This document shows positions 46,154 through 54,870 of a stretch of 64,000 nucleotides of DNA, one piece after another. The position numbers and the translations under genes were made by a program. The first letter of the stretch is position 1; each line of letters starts with the position of its first letter. The DNA lies in the NCBI GenBank assembly GCA_051201605.1, contig CP179201.1:3410001-3474000 (forward strand), in the 5' to 3' direction. The notes under the pieces are model-generated. The model was not told the origin of the DNA and ran no database searches. It saw only the letters and a program-made list of their open reading frames with translations. This DNA comes from CABZJG01 sp902512685. Lineage in GTDB: Bacteria > Pseudomonadota > Alphaproteobacteria > Rhodobacterales > Rhodobacteraceae.

Positions 46154-47058
46154 TATCGAAGTCTCCGCAGTTCTCGGCGGGTCGCCTGCCGGGTTGCAAA
46201 AAAGGCCACTCCCGCAATGAACGGTGGCAAAGTGAGCAACCACATCCATTGCAATTGTTGAAAACCAAGGCCTGACAAAATCATCGCCTGATCGTTTTTC
46301 GAAGGCAACAGGTATACGGCCAAAGCGCCGGCGGCTGTGCCGATAGCCGCACCTAGAAAAGCCCGCAAGGTAAAGCGCCGCACGAAAGCTGCTGCAATAT
46401 AGCTGTCGCGCGCACCAATCAAACGCAGCACCGCAACAACCTGTGCATTGGCCGCCATGGCCGCCCGGGTTGCAAGGGTGATCATCGCCGCGCTGGTCGC
46501 CGCCATCAGCACAATTGCAAACAGCCCCAATGCCCAAACCCGCTGGGCTGCTTTGACCAAGGGGCGCTGCCACCGGCTGTGATCATCAAGCACCGCTCCG
46601 GGCACCTCCGCAGCCAGCCTCAGGCGCAATCCCTGTGCATCATAGCCCCGGCTATCTTCGCGGATATCAATAAGGCGCGGAATAGGAAGCGCGTCAACCG
46701 GCAGGTCAGGGCCAAACCACGGCTCAAGTAGCGCCTGCTGCTCATCGGGTGTAATCACCCGCGCTTCGGCAATCCCCGGCGTGGTTTTGAGAACTTTAAT
46801 CGCCTGTGCCAATTGGCTGCCCATCTGCTCAGCTGGGGCTGAAATACGCAGTGTCGCTCCGCCAGCCAAAGCCGCGCTCCAGCGATCTGATAACCGGTTT
46901 GCAGCCAGCGACAGCGCCAGCGCAAACACCACCAAAAAAGCCATGGCGGCAGAGGTAAAGGTCGTCAATCCAGCCGTAAAACCCGTCGGCGGCACCACCC
47001 GATCGCGGCTGGTATCATGTGAAATCGGAAACCCGCTATCGTCATTGGGGGTCGTCAT
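46153..47058 (-). CDS. ftsX: Cell division permease FtsX
   Basis: FtsX works with FtsE to activate septal cell-wall hydrolases. The 301-residue protein has an N-terminal helix (about 30-52), an extracytoplasmic domain to about residue 165, and three more helices near 170-195, 225-250 and 270-290. Segments like ATRAAMAANAQVVAVLRLIGARDSYIA are characteristic of the permease. It overlaps ftsE in ATGA. Confidence 0.9.
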   Translation of the reverse strand: MTTPNDDSGFPISHDTSRDRVVPPTGFTAGLTTFTSAAMAFLVVFALALSLAANRLSDRWSAALAGGATLRISAPAEQMGSQLAQAIKVLKTTPGIAEARVITPDEQQALLEPWFGPDLPVDALPIPRLIDIREDSRGYDAQGLRLRLAAEVPGAVLDDHSRWQRPLVKAAQRVWALGLFAIVLMAATSAAMITLATRAAMAANAQVVAVLRLIGARDSYIAAAFVRRFTLRAFLGAAIGTAAGALAVYLLPSKNDQAMILSGLGFQQLQWMWLLTLPPFIAGVAFFATRQATRRELRRLR

Positions 47059-47750
47059 AAGTTGGCCCCGGCCAATTGCACACGTTTGTTATAAATTCGC
47101 AAAACGCGCGCCTGCACTTCGGTTTTGACGGCGCGTATCAGGCTAAGATCATGACTGGCGATCACAACCGTTTTTCCCATTCGGTTAAGTTCGACCAACA
47201 ATTGCAACAGCCGTTGCGACATTTCCCAGTCAACATTTCCGGTGGGTTCATCGGCCACAATAATATCTGGCGACATAATTACCGCCCGAGCAAGAGCAGC
47301 CCTTTGCCGCTCGCCGCCCGACAATTCAGGGGGCAGCGCATCGGCGCGGTGACCAAGACCCACCCAGTTCAAAAGCTCTTTTAGATTTGCGCCATCTGCC
47401 AAGGTATCTTGGCCTGCTGCCGCCAGCGGCAACGCAATATTATCCACTACATTCAAGTGGTCGAGAAACTGGCAATCTTGATGCACAACCCCGATACGGC
47501 GGCGGGTGAGCGCAATGTCATCACGGGTCATTTTCCGAGGGTCTTGACCAAATATGGTGATGGTCCCAGTGGTGGGCACCAGTGCCCCATAACACATTTT
47601 AAGAAAGGTGGTTTTCCCAGACCCGGATGGACCTGTAAGGAAATAAAACGCACCTGACGCGATCGACAGCGTCATTTCTGATAACAGCTCGCCTCCACTA
47701 TAGGTGTAGGCCACATTTTCCAAATCTATCAAACCATGTTCTTTCAGCAA
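47055..47750 (-). CDS. ftsE: Cell division ATP-binding protein FtsE
   Basis: An ABC ATPase of 231 residues. Walker A GPSGSGKTT is at 40-48, the signature is LSGGERQRAALARA, and Walker B is IIVADEPTGNVD. The GNVDWE ending is typical of FtsE. It opens the ftsE-ftsX-plsC-PPOX run and is divergent from the zinc-ribbon gene across 150 bases. Confidence 0.95.
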   Translation of the reverse strand: MLKEHGLIDLENVAYTYSGGELLSEMTLSIASGAFYFLTGPSGSGKTTFLKMCYGALVPTTGTITIFGQDPRKMTRDDIALTRRRIGVVHQDCQFLDHLNVVDNIALPLAAAGQDTLADGANLKELLNWVGLGHRADALPPELSGGERQRAALARAVIMSPDIIVADEPTGNVDWEMSQRLLQLLVELNRMGKTVVIASHDLSLIRAVKTEVQARVLRIYNKRVQLAGANL

Positions 47751-47900
47751 CGGCGACCTTTATCTGTGTTGTGCCCTAGCATCGCGCGCGTTGCAATCCA
47801 TCTTGGCACATAGAAATTCACTTTTCCCTTTTGGCTAGAATATATATTGTGCCATAAGGTTAAGGGAAATCGGGAAAACAACGTGATAGAAGAGCCTAAA

Positions 47901-48758
47901 ATGCTACTGCTGTGTCCGAATTGCGGCGCGCAGTATGAAGTTCCAGAAGACCATATTCCCAAAAAATATGGCCGCGATGTGCAATGCTCGGCTTGTAATC
48001 ATACATGGTTTCAAACCCATCCGGCGCAGGACTTACAGCCAACATCCCAAGACAAGGTTGATGGCCTTGATTTGCCAAAGCCCGCTGAGCAAGGGTTTAA
48101 AAGCTTACGAGGCGATGATTTAGAAGCGGGTTCACCCGCACCATCCGCAGGCGCGGGCCCACAGATGCCGCCTTTGCGGCAAAAAAGATCCCTGCATCCC
48201 TCTGTTGCTGGCGTATTGCGAGAAGAAGCCAAACGCGAGGTCGAAGAACGCGGCATAAATTCAGCACAGGTCCCAGACAACGCGGCAGTATCCCAGCCAA
48301 ACAGCGAGGCCGCATCAAGTAGCCCTGTCCGATCAGGGTCTTCGGATCAGGCCCGCGATGCCGACATGGATATGCAGGCCCTAGAAGAGCTATATCAAAA
48401 TAGCGAAAAGACCGCGAAAAGCACACGCGGCGCCCTATTGCCGGATATTGATGAGATAAATTCCACCCTTAGCACCAGCGGTGCAGAGTGGCCAAGCGAT
48501 AGTGATGCCTCTAAAGAAATCGCAAAAAAAGGGCAACGCAGACTGGGATTTTTGCTTGGTATTGCGATTATTATCGCAGCGGCGGCGCTCTATTATTTTG
48601 CCGGCACATTGAGCGAACGTATACCCGCTTTGCAACAGCCGCTCGAACTATACCAACAGTGGATTAATAATATGCGTATTGTGTTGGACCAATGGATACG
48701 TCAGGCGATCGATTGGCTGCAAACACAGTGGGCAGTGCTCAGAGCACCCACGCAATAA
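47901..48758 (+). CDS. Zinc-ribbon (MJ0042-type) single-helix membrane protein
   Basis: The start is the ATG at 47901 (285 residues) after GAAGAG; a GTG at 47883 is an alternative. The N-terminus is an MJ0042-type ribbon with C5, C8, C29 and C32 (CPNCGAQYEVPED ... CSACNHTWF). A long, low-complexity charged linker follows, then one membrane helix (LGFLLGIAIIIAAAALYYFAG) and a short periplasmic tail. Such proteins are common and uncharacterised in Rhodobacterales; divergent orientation to ftsE is suggestive only. The intergenic region holds inverted TGGCACA/TGTGCCA arms at 47804-47810 and 47848-47854. Confidence 0.82.
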   Translation: MLLLCPNCGAQYEVPEDHIPKKYGRDVQCSACNHTWFQTHPAQDLQPTSQDKVDGLDLPKPAEQGFKSLRGDDLEAGSPAPSAGAGPQMPPLRQKRSLHPSVAGVLREEAKREVEERGINSAQVPDNAAVSQPNSEAASSSPVRSGSSDQARDADMDMQALEELYQNSEKTAKSTRGALLPDIDEINSTLSTSGAEWPSDSDASKEIAKKGQRRLGFLLGIAIIIAAAALYYFAGTLSERIPALQQPLELYQQWINNMRIVLDQWIRQAIDWLQTQWAVLRAPTQ

Positions 48759-48838
48759 TGACCGTCAGCCGATCCACCTTTTAGACCAATTAGCCCAGCG
48801 GAAACTGTCATATCGTTTTGCACTATAGGCGAATTTGC

Positions 48839-50104
48839 TTACAACCAATCAGGCAAACTATCGCGATTTATGATGTCGTCATAGCTTGGACGGGCACGAA
48901 TAACCGCAAATTGATCCCCGTTCACCAGCACTTCGGGGATCAAGGGTCTGGTATTATATTCGCTGGACATAACTGCGCCATAAGCGCCTGCAGAGCGAAA
49001 GGCCACAAGATCGCCTTGCTGTTGCGCCACCAGATGACGGCCTTTGGCAAATGTATCGCCACTTTCACAAACCGGACCGACGATATCATATACTGCCTGT
49101 TCTGTGCCGGCTGCCGGCTCGATCACAGGAACAATATCGTGATGCGCATCATACATTGCAGGGCGTACAAGATCATTCATTGCCGCATCTAGGATTAAAA
49201 ATTCACGGTCTTCGCCTGATTTTACATAAATCACTGAGCTGACCAAAAGCCCCGCATTGCCTGCAATCAACCGGCCCGGTTCAATTTCTATTTCACAGCC
49301 CAGATGCCCCAATTCGCGTTTGACCATTGCCCCATAATCCGTTGGCAATGGTGGCGCTTCGTTTGAGCGGGTATAAGGAATGCCCAAACCACCGCCCAAA
49401 TCAAGCCGTCGAATATTGTGGCCATCGGACCGTAGTGTTTTAGTCAATTCCGCCAATTTGCGATAAGCAGCAACAAAGGGCTCTAATTCAGTCAGCTGGC
49501 TGCCGATGTGAACATCAATGCCCACGATATCCAAACCTTTGAGCTGCGCAGCTTGGGCATAAACGTCGCGCGCGCGTGATATTGGAATGCCAAATTTATT
49601 TTCAGATTTTCCAGTGGCAATTTTAGCATGGGTTTTGGCATCAACGTCTGGATTGACCCGAATTGTGATCGGCGCCGTGCGTCCGAGCGATAAGGCCACC
49701 TCATTCAACAGATGCAATTCAGGCTCGCTTTCGATGTTGAACTGGCGCACTCCGCCCTGCAGCGCCTGATGCATTTCACTGCGCGTTTTGCCAACCCCGG
49801 AAAATACAATCCGCTCGCTCGGCACGCCAGCTGCGCGGGCACGCAAATATTCCCCGCCCGACACCACATCCATGCCTGCACCAAGATTGCCAAGCGTTTT
49901 AAGGATCGCCTGATTGGATGCCGCTTTCATTGCAAAACAAACCAGATGATCGAGCCCGTCGAGAGCCTCATCAAAAAGTTTGAAATGACGGATCAATGTG
50001 GCTGTTGAATAGACATAAAACGGCGTGCCCACCTGTTCAGCAATATCCTGAATTGCCACATCTTCTGCATGCAGCAAACCATCACGATAAAGAAAGTGAT
50101 CCAT
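48839..50104 (-). CDS. lysA: Diaminopimelate decarboxylase
   Basis: LysA makes lysine from meso-diaminopimelate with PLP. The Schiff-base lysine is K60 in CFAMKAASN. EPGRLIAGNAGLL is the phosphate-site region and GPVCESGDTFAKGR contains the active-site cysteine. The 421 residues match. An aminotransferase gene, an LptM-like gene and argH lie upstream on the same strand; a 135-base gap separates it from the aminotransferase. Confidence 0.96.
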   Translation of the reverse strand: MDHFLYRDGLLHAEDVAIQDIAEQVGTPFYVYSTATLIRHFKLFDEALDGLDHLVCFAMKAASNQAILKTLGNLGAGMDVVSGGEYLRARAAGVPSERIVFSGVGKTRSEMHQALQGGVRQFNIESEPELHLLNEVALSLGRTAPITIRVNPDVDAKTHAKIATGKSENKFGIPISRARDVYAQAAQLKGLDIVGIDVHIGSQLTELEPFVAAYRKLAELTKTLRSDGHNIRRLDLGGGLGIPYTRSNEAPPLPTDYGAMVKRELGHLGCEIEIEPGRLIAGNAGLLVSSVIYVKSGEDREFLILDAAMNDLVRPAMYDAHHDIVPVIEPAAGTEQAVYDIVGPVCESGDTFAKGRHLVAQQQGDLVAFRSAGAYGAVMSSEYNTRPLIPEVLVNGDQFAVIRARPSYDDIINRDSLPDWL

Positions 50105-50239
50105 AATCCTTGCCCCGGTTGAATAGATCAGAAGTGAAGATCACCTAGACCATTCAGCATGTTAAGAAAACCCTTCTCCTGACACAAGCACACTTGTTAA
50201 GCTGCCTCTTGTGTCCCAAAGGGGTGCTTTTGCCTAATA

Positions 50240-51412
50240 TTAGCTCAAAAGTGGTCGAATACGATCAATCGCACGTTCGATGTTTTCGGTGCTGTTTGCA
50301 TAGGAAAACCGGATGAAGCCTTCGCCATGAACCCCAAAGCTGGTACCGGCAATTGTAGCAACACCAGCCTTTTCTAAAAACAGGTCTTGAGCATCTGCGG
50401 CGCTCAACCCCGTGCCCGAGATATTGGGAAAGGCGTAAAAGGCACCAGCAGCATCGGTGCAGCGAACCCCTGGCAAATCATTCAAAGCATCCACAATAAT
50501 CCGCCGCCGGGCGTCAAACTCGGCGACCATCTGATGCACCGCGTCCTTGGGTCCGGTCAGTGCTGCAAGACCGGCAAATTGCGCCGAGGCGTTAACGCAT
50601 GAATGATCATTAATGCACAAACGCGTCACCGGATCGACCATTGCATCGGGCCAGACCGCATAGCCCATACGCCATCCGGTCATTGCATAGGTTTTTGACC
50701 ATCCATCAAGCACAATCAGCCGGTCACGTATTTCAGGATAATTTAGCAGGCTCACATGGGTGCGCCCACCGTATAGCATTTCGCTATAAATCTCATCCGA
50801 TAGAATGGCCACATGCGGATGCTGCCGCAATCCTGCCACCAATTTGTCAATCTGTTCCTTCGCCGTCACGCCGCCAGTTGGGTTGGCAGGACTGTTAATG
50901 ATGATTAATCGCGTCCGCTCATTGATTTGAGACAGCACTGTATCTGCATCGAAGGCAAACCCGTTTTGCTCACTCAGGGCCATTGGAACGGCTGTGGCGC
51001 CACTATAGCGGATGACAGATTCATAAATCGGAAAGCCGGGATTGGGATAGATAATCTCTGCGCCCGGTTCCCCAAACATCAAAACCGCAAAAAACATCGT
51101 CGGCTTTCCACCGGGGACCACGATAACGTTGTCTGGGTTGACATCCGCGCCGTGCCGCGCTGCAAGATCTTCGGCCACCGCAGTTCTGAGCTGTGGCAAG
51201 CCATTGGCCGGCGTATAGCCATGATGACCGTCCTGCAACGCTTTGATGCCAGCCTGAACAATATGATCAGGGGTGCGAAAATCAGGCTGCCCGATACCCA
51301 GATTGATAATATCTTTGCCCTCTGCGGCCAATTTCTGAGCCCGCGCCAAAACGATAAATGCGGACTCTGTGCCCAGACGGGAAATACCTTTGGAAAACTG
51401 TAGCTCTGACAT
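50240..51412 (-). CDS. Class I/II PLP-dependent aminotransferase
   Basis: I choose the ATG at 51412 (390 residues), which follows TTTGGGGTCGTG; an ATG 8 codons earlier is also open. The enzyme has the IINLGIGQPDFRTP start, INSPANPTGG substrate loop and the PLP lysine in DGWSKTYAMTGWRMGYA. It is of the AspC/AlaC type; the amino-donor preference is not readable. It sits between the argH/LptM pair and lysA, suggesting an amino-acid role. Confidence 0.9.
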   Translation of the reverse strand: MSELQFSKGISRLGTESAFIVLARAQKLAAEGKDIINLGIGQPDFRTPDHIVQAGIKALQDGHHGYTPANGLPQLRTAVAEDLAARHGADVNPDNVIVVPGGKPTMFFAVLMFGEPGAEIIYPNPGFPIYESVIRYSGATAVPMALSEQNGFAFDADTVLSQINERTRLIIINSPANPTGGVTAKEQIDKLVAGLRQHPHVAILSDEIYSEMLYGGRTHVSLLNYPEIRDRLIVLDGWSKTYAMTGWRMGYAVWPDAMVDPVTRLCINDHSCVNASAQFAGLAALTGPKDAVHQMVAEFDARRRIIVDALNDLPGVRCTDAAGAFYAFPNISGTGLSAADAQDLFLEKAGVATIAGTSFGVHGEGFIRFSYANSTENIERAIDRIRPLLS

Positions 51413-51585
51413 CACGACCCCAAATTTGTTGATCATGGCCGGGCTTGAAGCTCAAAACCAAATCAAGTGTTATTTTTAAACGGCGTTAGCCGTCCTTTGA
51501 AACCTGTCCAAAATAGCGTCTACTGTCAATGGGATGGTTTAAAATTAACCTTCAATTTCAACATTCTATTAGGAATTTACCAGAA

Positions 51586-51690
51586 TTATTCTGCCGCGTT
51601 CGCACTTGGCGGCACTGGCAGCCCATCAACGCCGCAGCCTGCGGTAAAAGCCAAAAGAGCCGCCATTAATACCACTTTAAGATAATTCAT
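51586..51690 (-). CDS. 34-aa lipoprotein, LptM (YifL)-like
   Basis: A very short frame starts in an ATGA overlap with the argH stop. It reads MNYLKVVLMAALLAFTAGC, a signal peptide ending in the lipobox cysteine C19, then GVDGLPVPPSANAAE. Small lipoproteins with GCGxxGPLxxP-like tails are the LptM/YifL group, which helps LptD mature in the LPS export machine and lies next to lysA in many proteobacteria. The lipobox TAGC is slightly weaker than the usual LAGC. Assignment to LptM rests on size, motif and place. Confidence 0.75.
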   Translation of the reverse strand: MNYLKVVLMAALLAFTAGCGVDGLPVPPSANAAE

Positions 51691-53081
51691 ATCGCAAGCC
51701 TGCCTTTCCAATTTGCAATCTGGGCGCGCACCTGCTCTGGGGCAGTGCCGCCAAACGATACCCTTGATGCAACCGAATTTTCAACACCAAGTACAGAAAA
51801 TACATCTTCGGTTATTGCGCTGTGAACCGACTGCATATCTGCGAGGCTAAGCTCTGGTAGATCACAGCTGCGTTTTTCGGCCAGTGCCACCAAAGCGCCT
51901 GTGACATGATGGGCATCGCGAAACGGCATATTCAACGTGCGAACCAACCAATCCGCCAGATCGGTGGCCGTGGAAAACCCTGAACCTGCGGCGGCGGCCA
52001 AAGCCTCTTGATTGGCGTGCATATCGCGCACCATGCCGTCCATTGCTGCCAGGGCCAAAATCAAATGATCGGCCGCGTCAAATACCTGTTCTTTGTCCTC
52101 TTGCATGTCCTTGGAATAGGCAAGCGGCAAGCCTTTCATCACCATCATCAATGCAACATGGGCGCCAAAAATCCGCCCGACTTTGGCACGGATCAATTCT
52201 GCCGCATCGGGGTTTTTCTTTTGCGGCATGATGGATGAGCCTGTCGAAAACCTGTCAGACAAAGAAACGAAACAAAATTGCGCCGAAGACCAAATGACCA
52301 ACTCTTCTGCAAACCGGCTAAGATGCATCGCGCAGATCGAAGCCAAGCTTAGAAATTCCAGCGCAAAGTCACGGTCGCTGACCGCATCCAGTGAATTGGC
52401 CATAGGCCGGTCGAAACCAAGCGCCTGAGCAGTGTAATCCCGGTCAATCGGAAACGATGTTCCTGCAAGAGCAGCCGCCCCCAGCGGGCACTCATTCATC
52501 CGCGCACGCGCATCGCGAACCCGCCCAAGGTCCCGCGAAAACATTTCCACATAGGCCATCATGTGATGCCCCCAAGTGACAGGCTGTGCTGTTTGCAGGT
52601 GGGTAAACCCGGGCATCACCCAACCTGCGCCAGCTTCGGCTTGGGTCAAAAGCCCTGAAATCAGGGAGGTAAGCGCCTGATCAGCCGCATCGAGTTGATC
52701 GCGCACCCACAGCCGGAAATCAGTGGCCACCTGATCATTGCGCGAGCGCGCTGTATGCAAACGCCCTGCCGGGTCGCCTATAATTTCTTTCAAACGCGCT
52801 TCGACATTCATATGAATATCTTCAAGCGCCGTGGAAAACTGAAACTCACCACCTTGGATTTCTGACGAGACCGTGAACAGGCCTTTTCTTATGGCGTCGG
52901 CATCGCTATCTGAGATGATATCCTGTGCTGCCAGCATTGCGGCATGGGCCTGCGATCCGGCAATATCTTGTGCCGCCAGACGCTGGTCAAATCCAATGGA
53001 CGCATTAATTGCTTCCATAATGGCATCCGGACCAGCGGCGAAACGGCCACCCCACATCTGGTTCGAGGACTTGTTTGACAT
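51687..53081 (-). CDS. argH: Argininosuccinate lyase
   Basis: ArgH splits argininosuccinate into arginine and fumarate. The start is the ATG at 53081 (464 residues, MSNKSSNQMWGGRFAAG); the frame is open 15 codons upstream, into the divergent tlpA gene. The fumarase-superfamily signature is GSSIMPQKKNPDAAELIRAK, and HMNVEARLKEIIGDPAGRLHTARSRNDQVATD is also typical. It is divergent from tlpA with only 22 bases between the two starts. Confidence 0.96.
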   Translation of the reverse strand: MSNKSSNQMWGGRFAAGPDAIMEAINASIGFDQRLAAQDIAGSQAHAAMLAAQDIISDSDADAIRKGLFTVSSEIQGGEFQFSTALEDIHMNVEARLKEIIGDPAGRLHTARSRNDQVATDFRLWVRDQLDAADQALTSLISGLLTQAEAGAGWVMPGFTHLQTAQPVTWGHHMMAYVEMFSRDLGRVRDARARMNECPLGAAALAGTSFPIDRDYTAQALGFDRPMANSLDAVSDRDFALEFLSLASICAMHLSRFAEELVIWSSAQFCFVSLSDRFSTGSSIMPQKKNPDAAELIRAKVGRIFGAHVALMMVMKGLPLAYSKDMQEDKEQVFDAADHLILALAAMDGMVRDMHANQEALAAAAGSGFSTATDLADWLVRTLNMPFRDAHHVTGALVALAEKRSCDLPELSLADMQSVHSAITEDVFSVLGVENSVASRVSFGGTAPEQVRAQIANWKGRLAI

Positions 53082-53103
53082 ATTGGAGCCTTTCGGAGGA
53101 CGC

Positions 53104-53670
53104 ATGCGCACTATTTCTTTGATCATTCTTTATACTGCTCTGATTGCAGGTGCAAATACCGCCTTGGCAGAAAACTCTAATATTTCAGCACTAAATCAAC
53201 TGCGCCAAGGCGACATGCAAAAGCTGGTGCTTCATACCGAGCCCAAACGGGTTTCTAATATTCCGTTTTTGACCGAGAATGGTGCGGAGAAAACGCTGGA
53301 TGATTACAAAGGCCGCTATGTTTTGGTGAATTTCTGGGCCACTTGGTGCGCACCCTGCCGCGCTGAAATGCCAAGCCTTTCCACACTTCAATCCACGATC
53401 GGCGGCAGTGACTTTAGCGTTGTAACCATTGCCACCGGCCGCAATACACCGGCAGCAATTGACAAATTTTTTGCCGAGATCGGAATAGGTAATTTACCAA
53501 CATACCGCGACCCAAAACAAAAATTGGCGCGCAGCATGGCGGTGCTTGGACTGCCCGCAAGCATTTTAATCTCGCCAGATGGCCACGAGATTGGCCGCCT
53601 GCTTGGGGATGCCAATTGGTCAGACGCATCCGCGCTTGCCCTTCTGTCGTCTTGGATTGAACAAGATTAG
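53104..53670 (+). CDS. tlpA: TlpA-type thiol-disulfide reductase
   Basis: A periplasmic thioredoxin-like protein of 188 residues with an N-terminal signal anchor (ISLIILYTALIAGANTALA). The redox centre is WCAPC with C82 and C85; the cis-proline loop is LGLPASILISPDG. The ATG at 53104 is preceded by GGAGG; the open frame before it runs antisense through argH. TlpA proteins reduce copper-site cysteines in cytochrome oxidase subunit II, so the cta products in this window are plausible clients. argH is divergent. Confidence 0.92.
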   Translation: MRTISLIILYTALIAGANTALAENSNISALNQLRQGDMQKLVLHTEPKRVSNIPFLTENGAEKTLDDYKGRYVLVNFWATWCAPCRAEMPSLSTLQSTIGGSDFSVVTIATGRNTPAAIDKFFAEIGIGNLPTYRDPKQKLARSMAVLGLPASILISPDGHEIGRLLGDANWSDASALALLSSWIEQD

Positions 53671-53709
53671 ATTGCTGGATCACCCCTAAGGCGGGATTTC
53701 GCAGCTAAC

Positions 53710-54585
53710 CTAAAACCTTAAAATCAGCCGCACTGAACCCAATATCTGGCCTTCAGATTGCCCTGAAAACTCTTTGCTCAACCAGGTCAACCCTGCAAAG
53801 CCCTGTTTGGATTTTTGGCCCCAATGTAGACCGGTACGAAACCGCAATCGACGACGACGCATAGTCGATTCTGCGCCATCAAAAAATGCGCTGTTTGACA
53901 CGTGGCCGATATCGCCGCCGATAGAAAAACCCAATTTTTCTTCGCTCGCCCCGATGGCTCGGTATCGCTGACCGGTCACTTGATCTCTTATATATAATTT
54001 GTCTGAAAATCCACTTCCAAAGTAAATATCCGCACCCACGCGTGCAAGCGTTTCCGCTGTCGCATACGCCTCAAAAAAGGGTCTGATAATTAGTCGATCC
54101 TCGTCAGGGACAGTTTTGGCAACTTCCAAAAACGGCCCGAATAGAACTTGATTGCTAATCTGGTTGGACAACACAGCCTCAGAGGCCAATTTTTTATTCA
54201 AGGCTTCATGAAGATTTTTTTGAAAGTTATCAAGCCCGGTTTGCTGACCCAAAACAGATGCCCCAACGCCGATGCTATACTCTAGTCCTTTGCGTTGAAA
54301 ATGGCTGTGTAAACTGAGGCCTAGATGCCCGACAAAAGGTCTATCAATACCACGTTTTCCACTTAGGTCTGAAGGCGCTATTATCTCGCCCAGAAAACGG
54401 GCTTCAACAAGTTCAGCAAACTCTTGGGGCAGTTCACCTTTCCATTTTTGCCCCCAAATACGACTTGAGCTAAATGACCCGATTCGCCATCTGTCCTTGC
54501 CATCACCTAGCACATCATTTGTGGTTAACCGGCCATTACCAATAAAGTGCCTTTTCTGTTTATTTTCTGATAAACCTTCTGCCAC
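53710..54585 (-). CDS. LpxR-like lipid A deacylase (DUF2219), frame disrupted at signal peptide
   Basis: The 291-residue frame matches the outer-membrane LpxR/DUF2219 barrel: TNDVLGDGKDRWRIGSF holds the conserved Asn-Asp pair (N23, D24) and a serine, and repeated amphipathic strands end in ILGSVRLILRF, a proper barrel end. LpxR removes the 3'-acyloxyacyl group of lipid A. The frame as written starts at a GTG and has no signal peptide. The signal peptide is just upstream in another frame; one extra base in a run of five A (54599-54603) would join them. This gene is therefore a pseudogene, an on/off variable gene, or a sequencing error. Confidence 0.7.
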   Translation of the reverse strand: MAEGLSENKQKRHFIGNGRLTTNDVLGDGKDRWRIGSFSSSRIWGQKWKGELPQEFAELVEARFLGEIIAPSDLSGKRGIDRPFVGHLGLSLHSHFQRKGLEYSIGVGASVLGQQTGLDNFQKNLHEALNKKLASEAVLSNQISNQVLFGPFLEVAKTVPDEDRLIIRPFFEAYATAETLARVGADIYFGSGFSDKLYIRDQVTGQRYRAIGASEEKLGFSIGGDIGHVSNSAFFDGAESTMRRRRLRFRTGLHWGQKSKQGFAGLTWLSKEFSGQSEGQILGSVRLILRF

Positions 54586-54650
54586 TACAGGTAGAGTGAA
54601 AAACCCAAAAGAATTGAGAGTTTCAGGGCCTGAACAAATAATAATCTCAT
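54585..54650 (-). pseudogene. Detached signal peptide of the LpxR-like gene
   Basis: From the ATG at 54650, preceded by AAAAGGG at good spacing, the frame reads MRLLFVQALKLSILLG, a textbook signal peptide, then runs off as FSLYL and stops at a TAG at 54585. Adding one base in the T run of the minus strand (54599-54603) changes the end to GFFTLPVVA and continues into EGLSENKQ of the barrel gene, giving a normal VVA cleavage site. Confidence 0.7.
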
Positions 54651-54700
54651 GAATGAACCCTTTTAAATAGAATAAATGGAAAAAAGATCAAAAAAATAAA

Positions 54701-54835
54701 TCATACTAATACCAACTTCACTGACAACATCCAGCGCTGCTTTTCAATAGATTCATGAAAAATAATCACCAACCCACAAAAGATTTGATTTAAAAAAATG
54801 TTGTCGCTCACCCAGAATGTCAACCTGCACAACAC
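54701..54835 (-). CDS. Possible 44-aa small ORF with perfect Shine-Dalgarno
   Basis: TTAGGAGGAT (54850-54841) lies 7 bases before a GTG at 54835, and the frame runs 44 codons to a TGA at 54701, ending 50 bases before the LpxR-like signal peptide. An ATG at 54853 is in the same frame but would contain the ribosome site. The peptide starts MLCRLTFWVSDN, has one mildly hydrophobic stretch and no family I know. It could be a leader peptide, a remnant, or chance. Confidence 0.25.
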   Translation of the reverse strand: MLCRLTFWVSDNIFLNQIFCGLVIIFHESIEKQRWMLSVKLVLV

Positions 54836-54854
54836 TTTCGATCCTCCTAACATG

Positions 54855-54870
54855 CGATTTTTGCAAATCG
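54855..54870. promoter_or_regulatory. Operator-like palindrome CGATTT-ttgc-AAATCG
   Basis: A perfect 6-bp inverted repeat around a 4-base centre in the A/T-rich gap, just upstream of the strong ribosome site of the small ORF on the minus strand. It is a candidate repressor site for the LpxR-like transcript. Confidence 0.3.

Noticed and set aside
46154..46573. A long open extension upstream of plsC on the same strand
   Set aside because: It lies out of frame inside ftsX, has a cysteine/glycine-rich composition without family similarity, and the plsC ATG is precisely coupled to the ftsX stop.
52873..53103. An N-terminal extension of TlpA running antisense through argH
   Set aside because: The GGAGG at 53095-53099 and a proper signal anchor fix the start at 53104.
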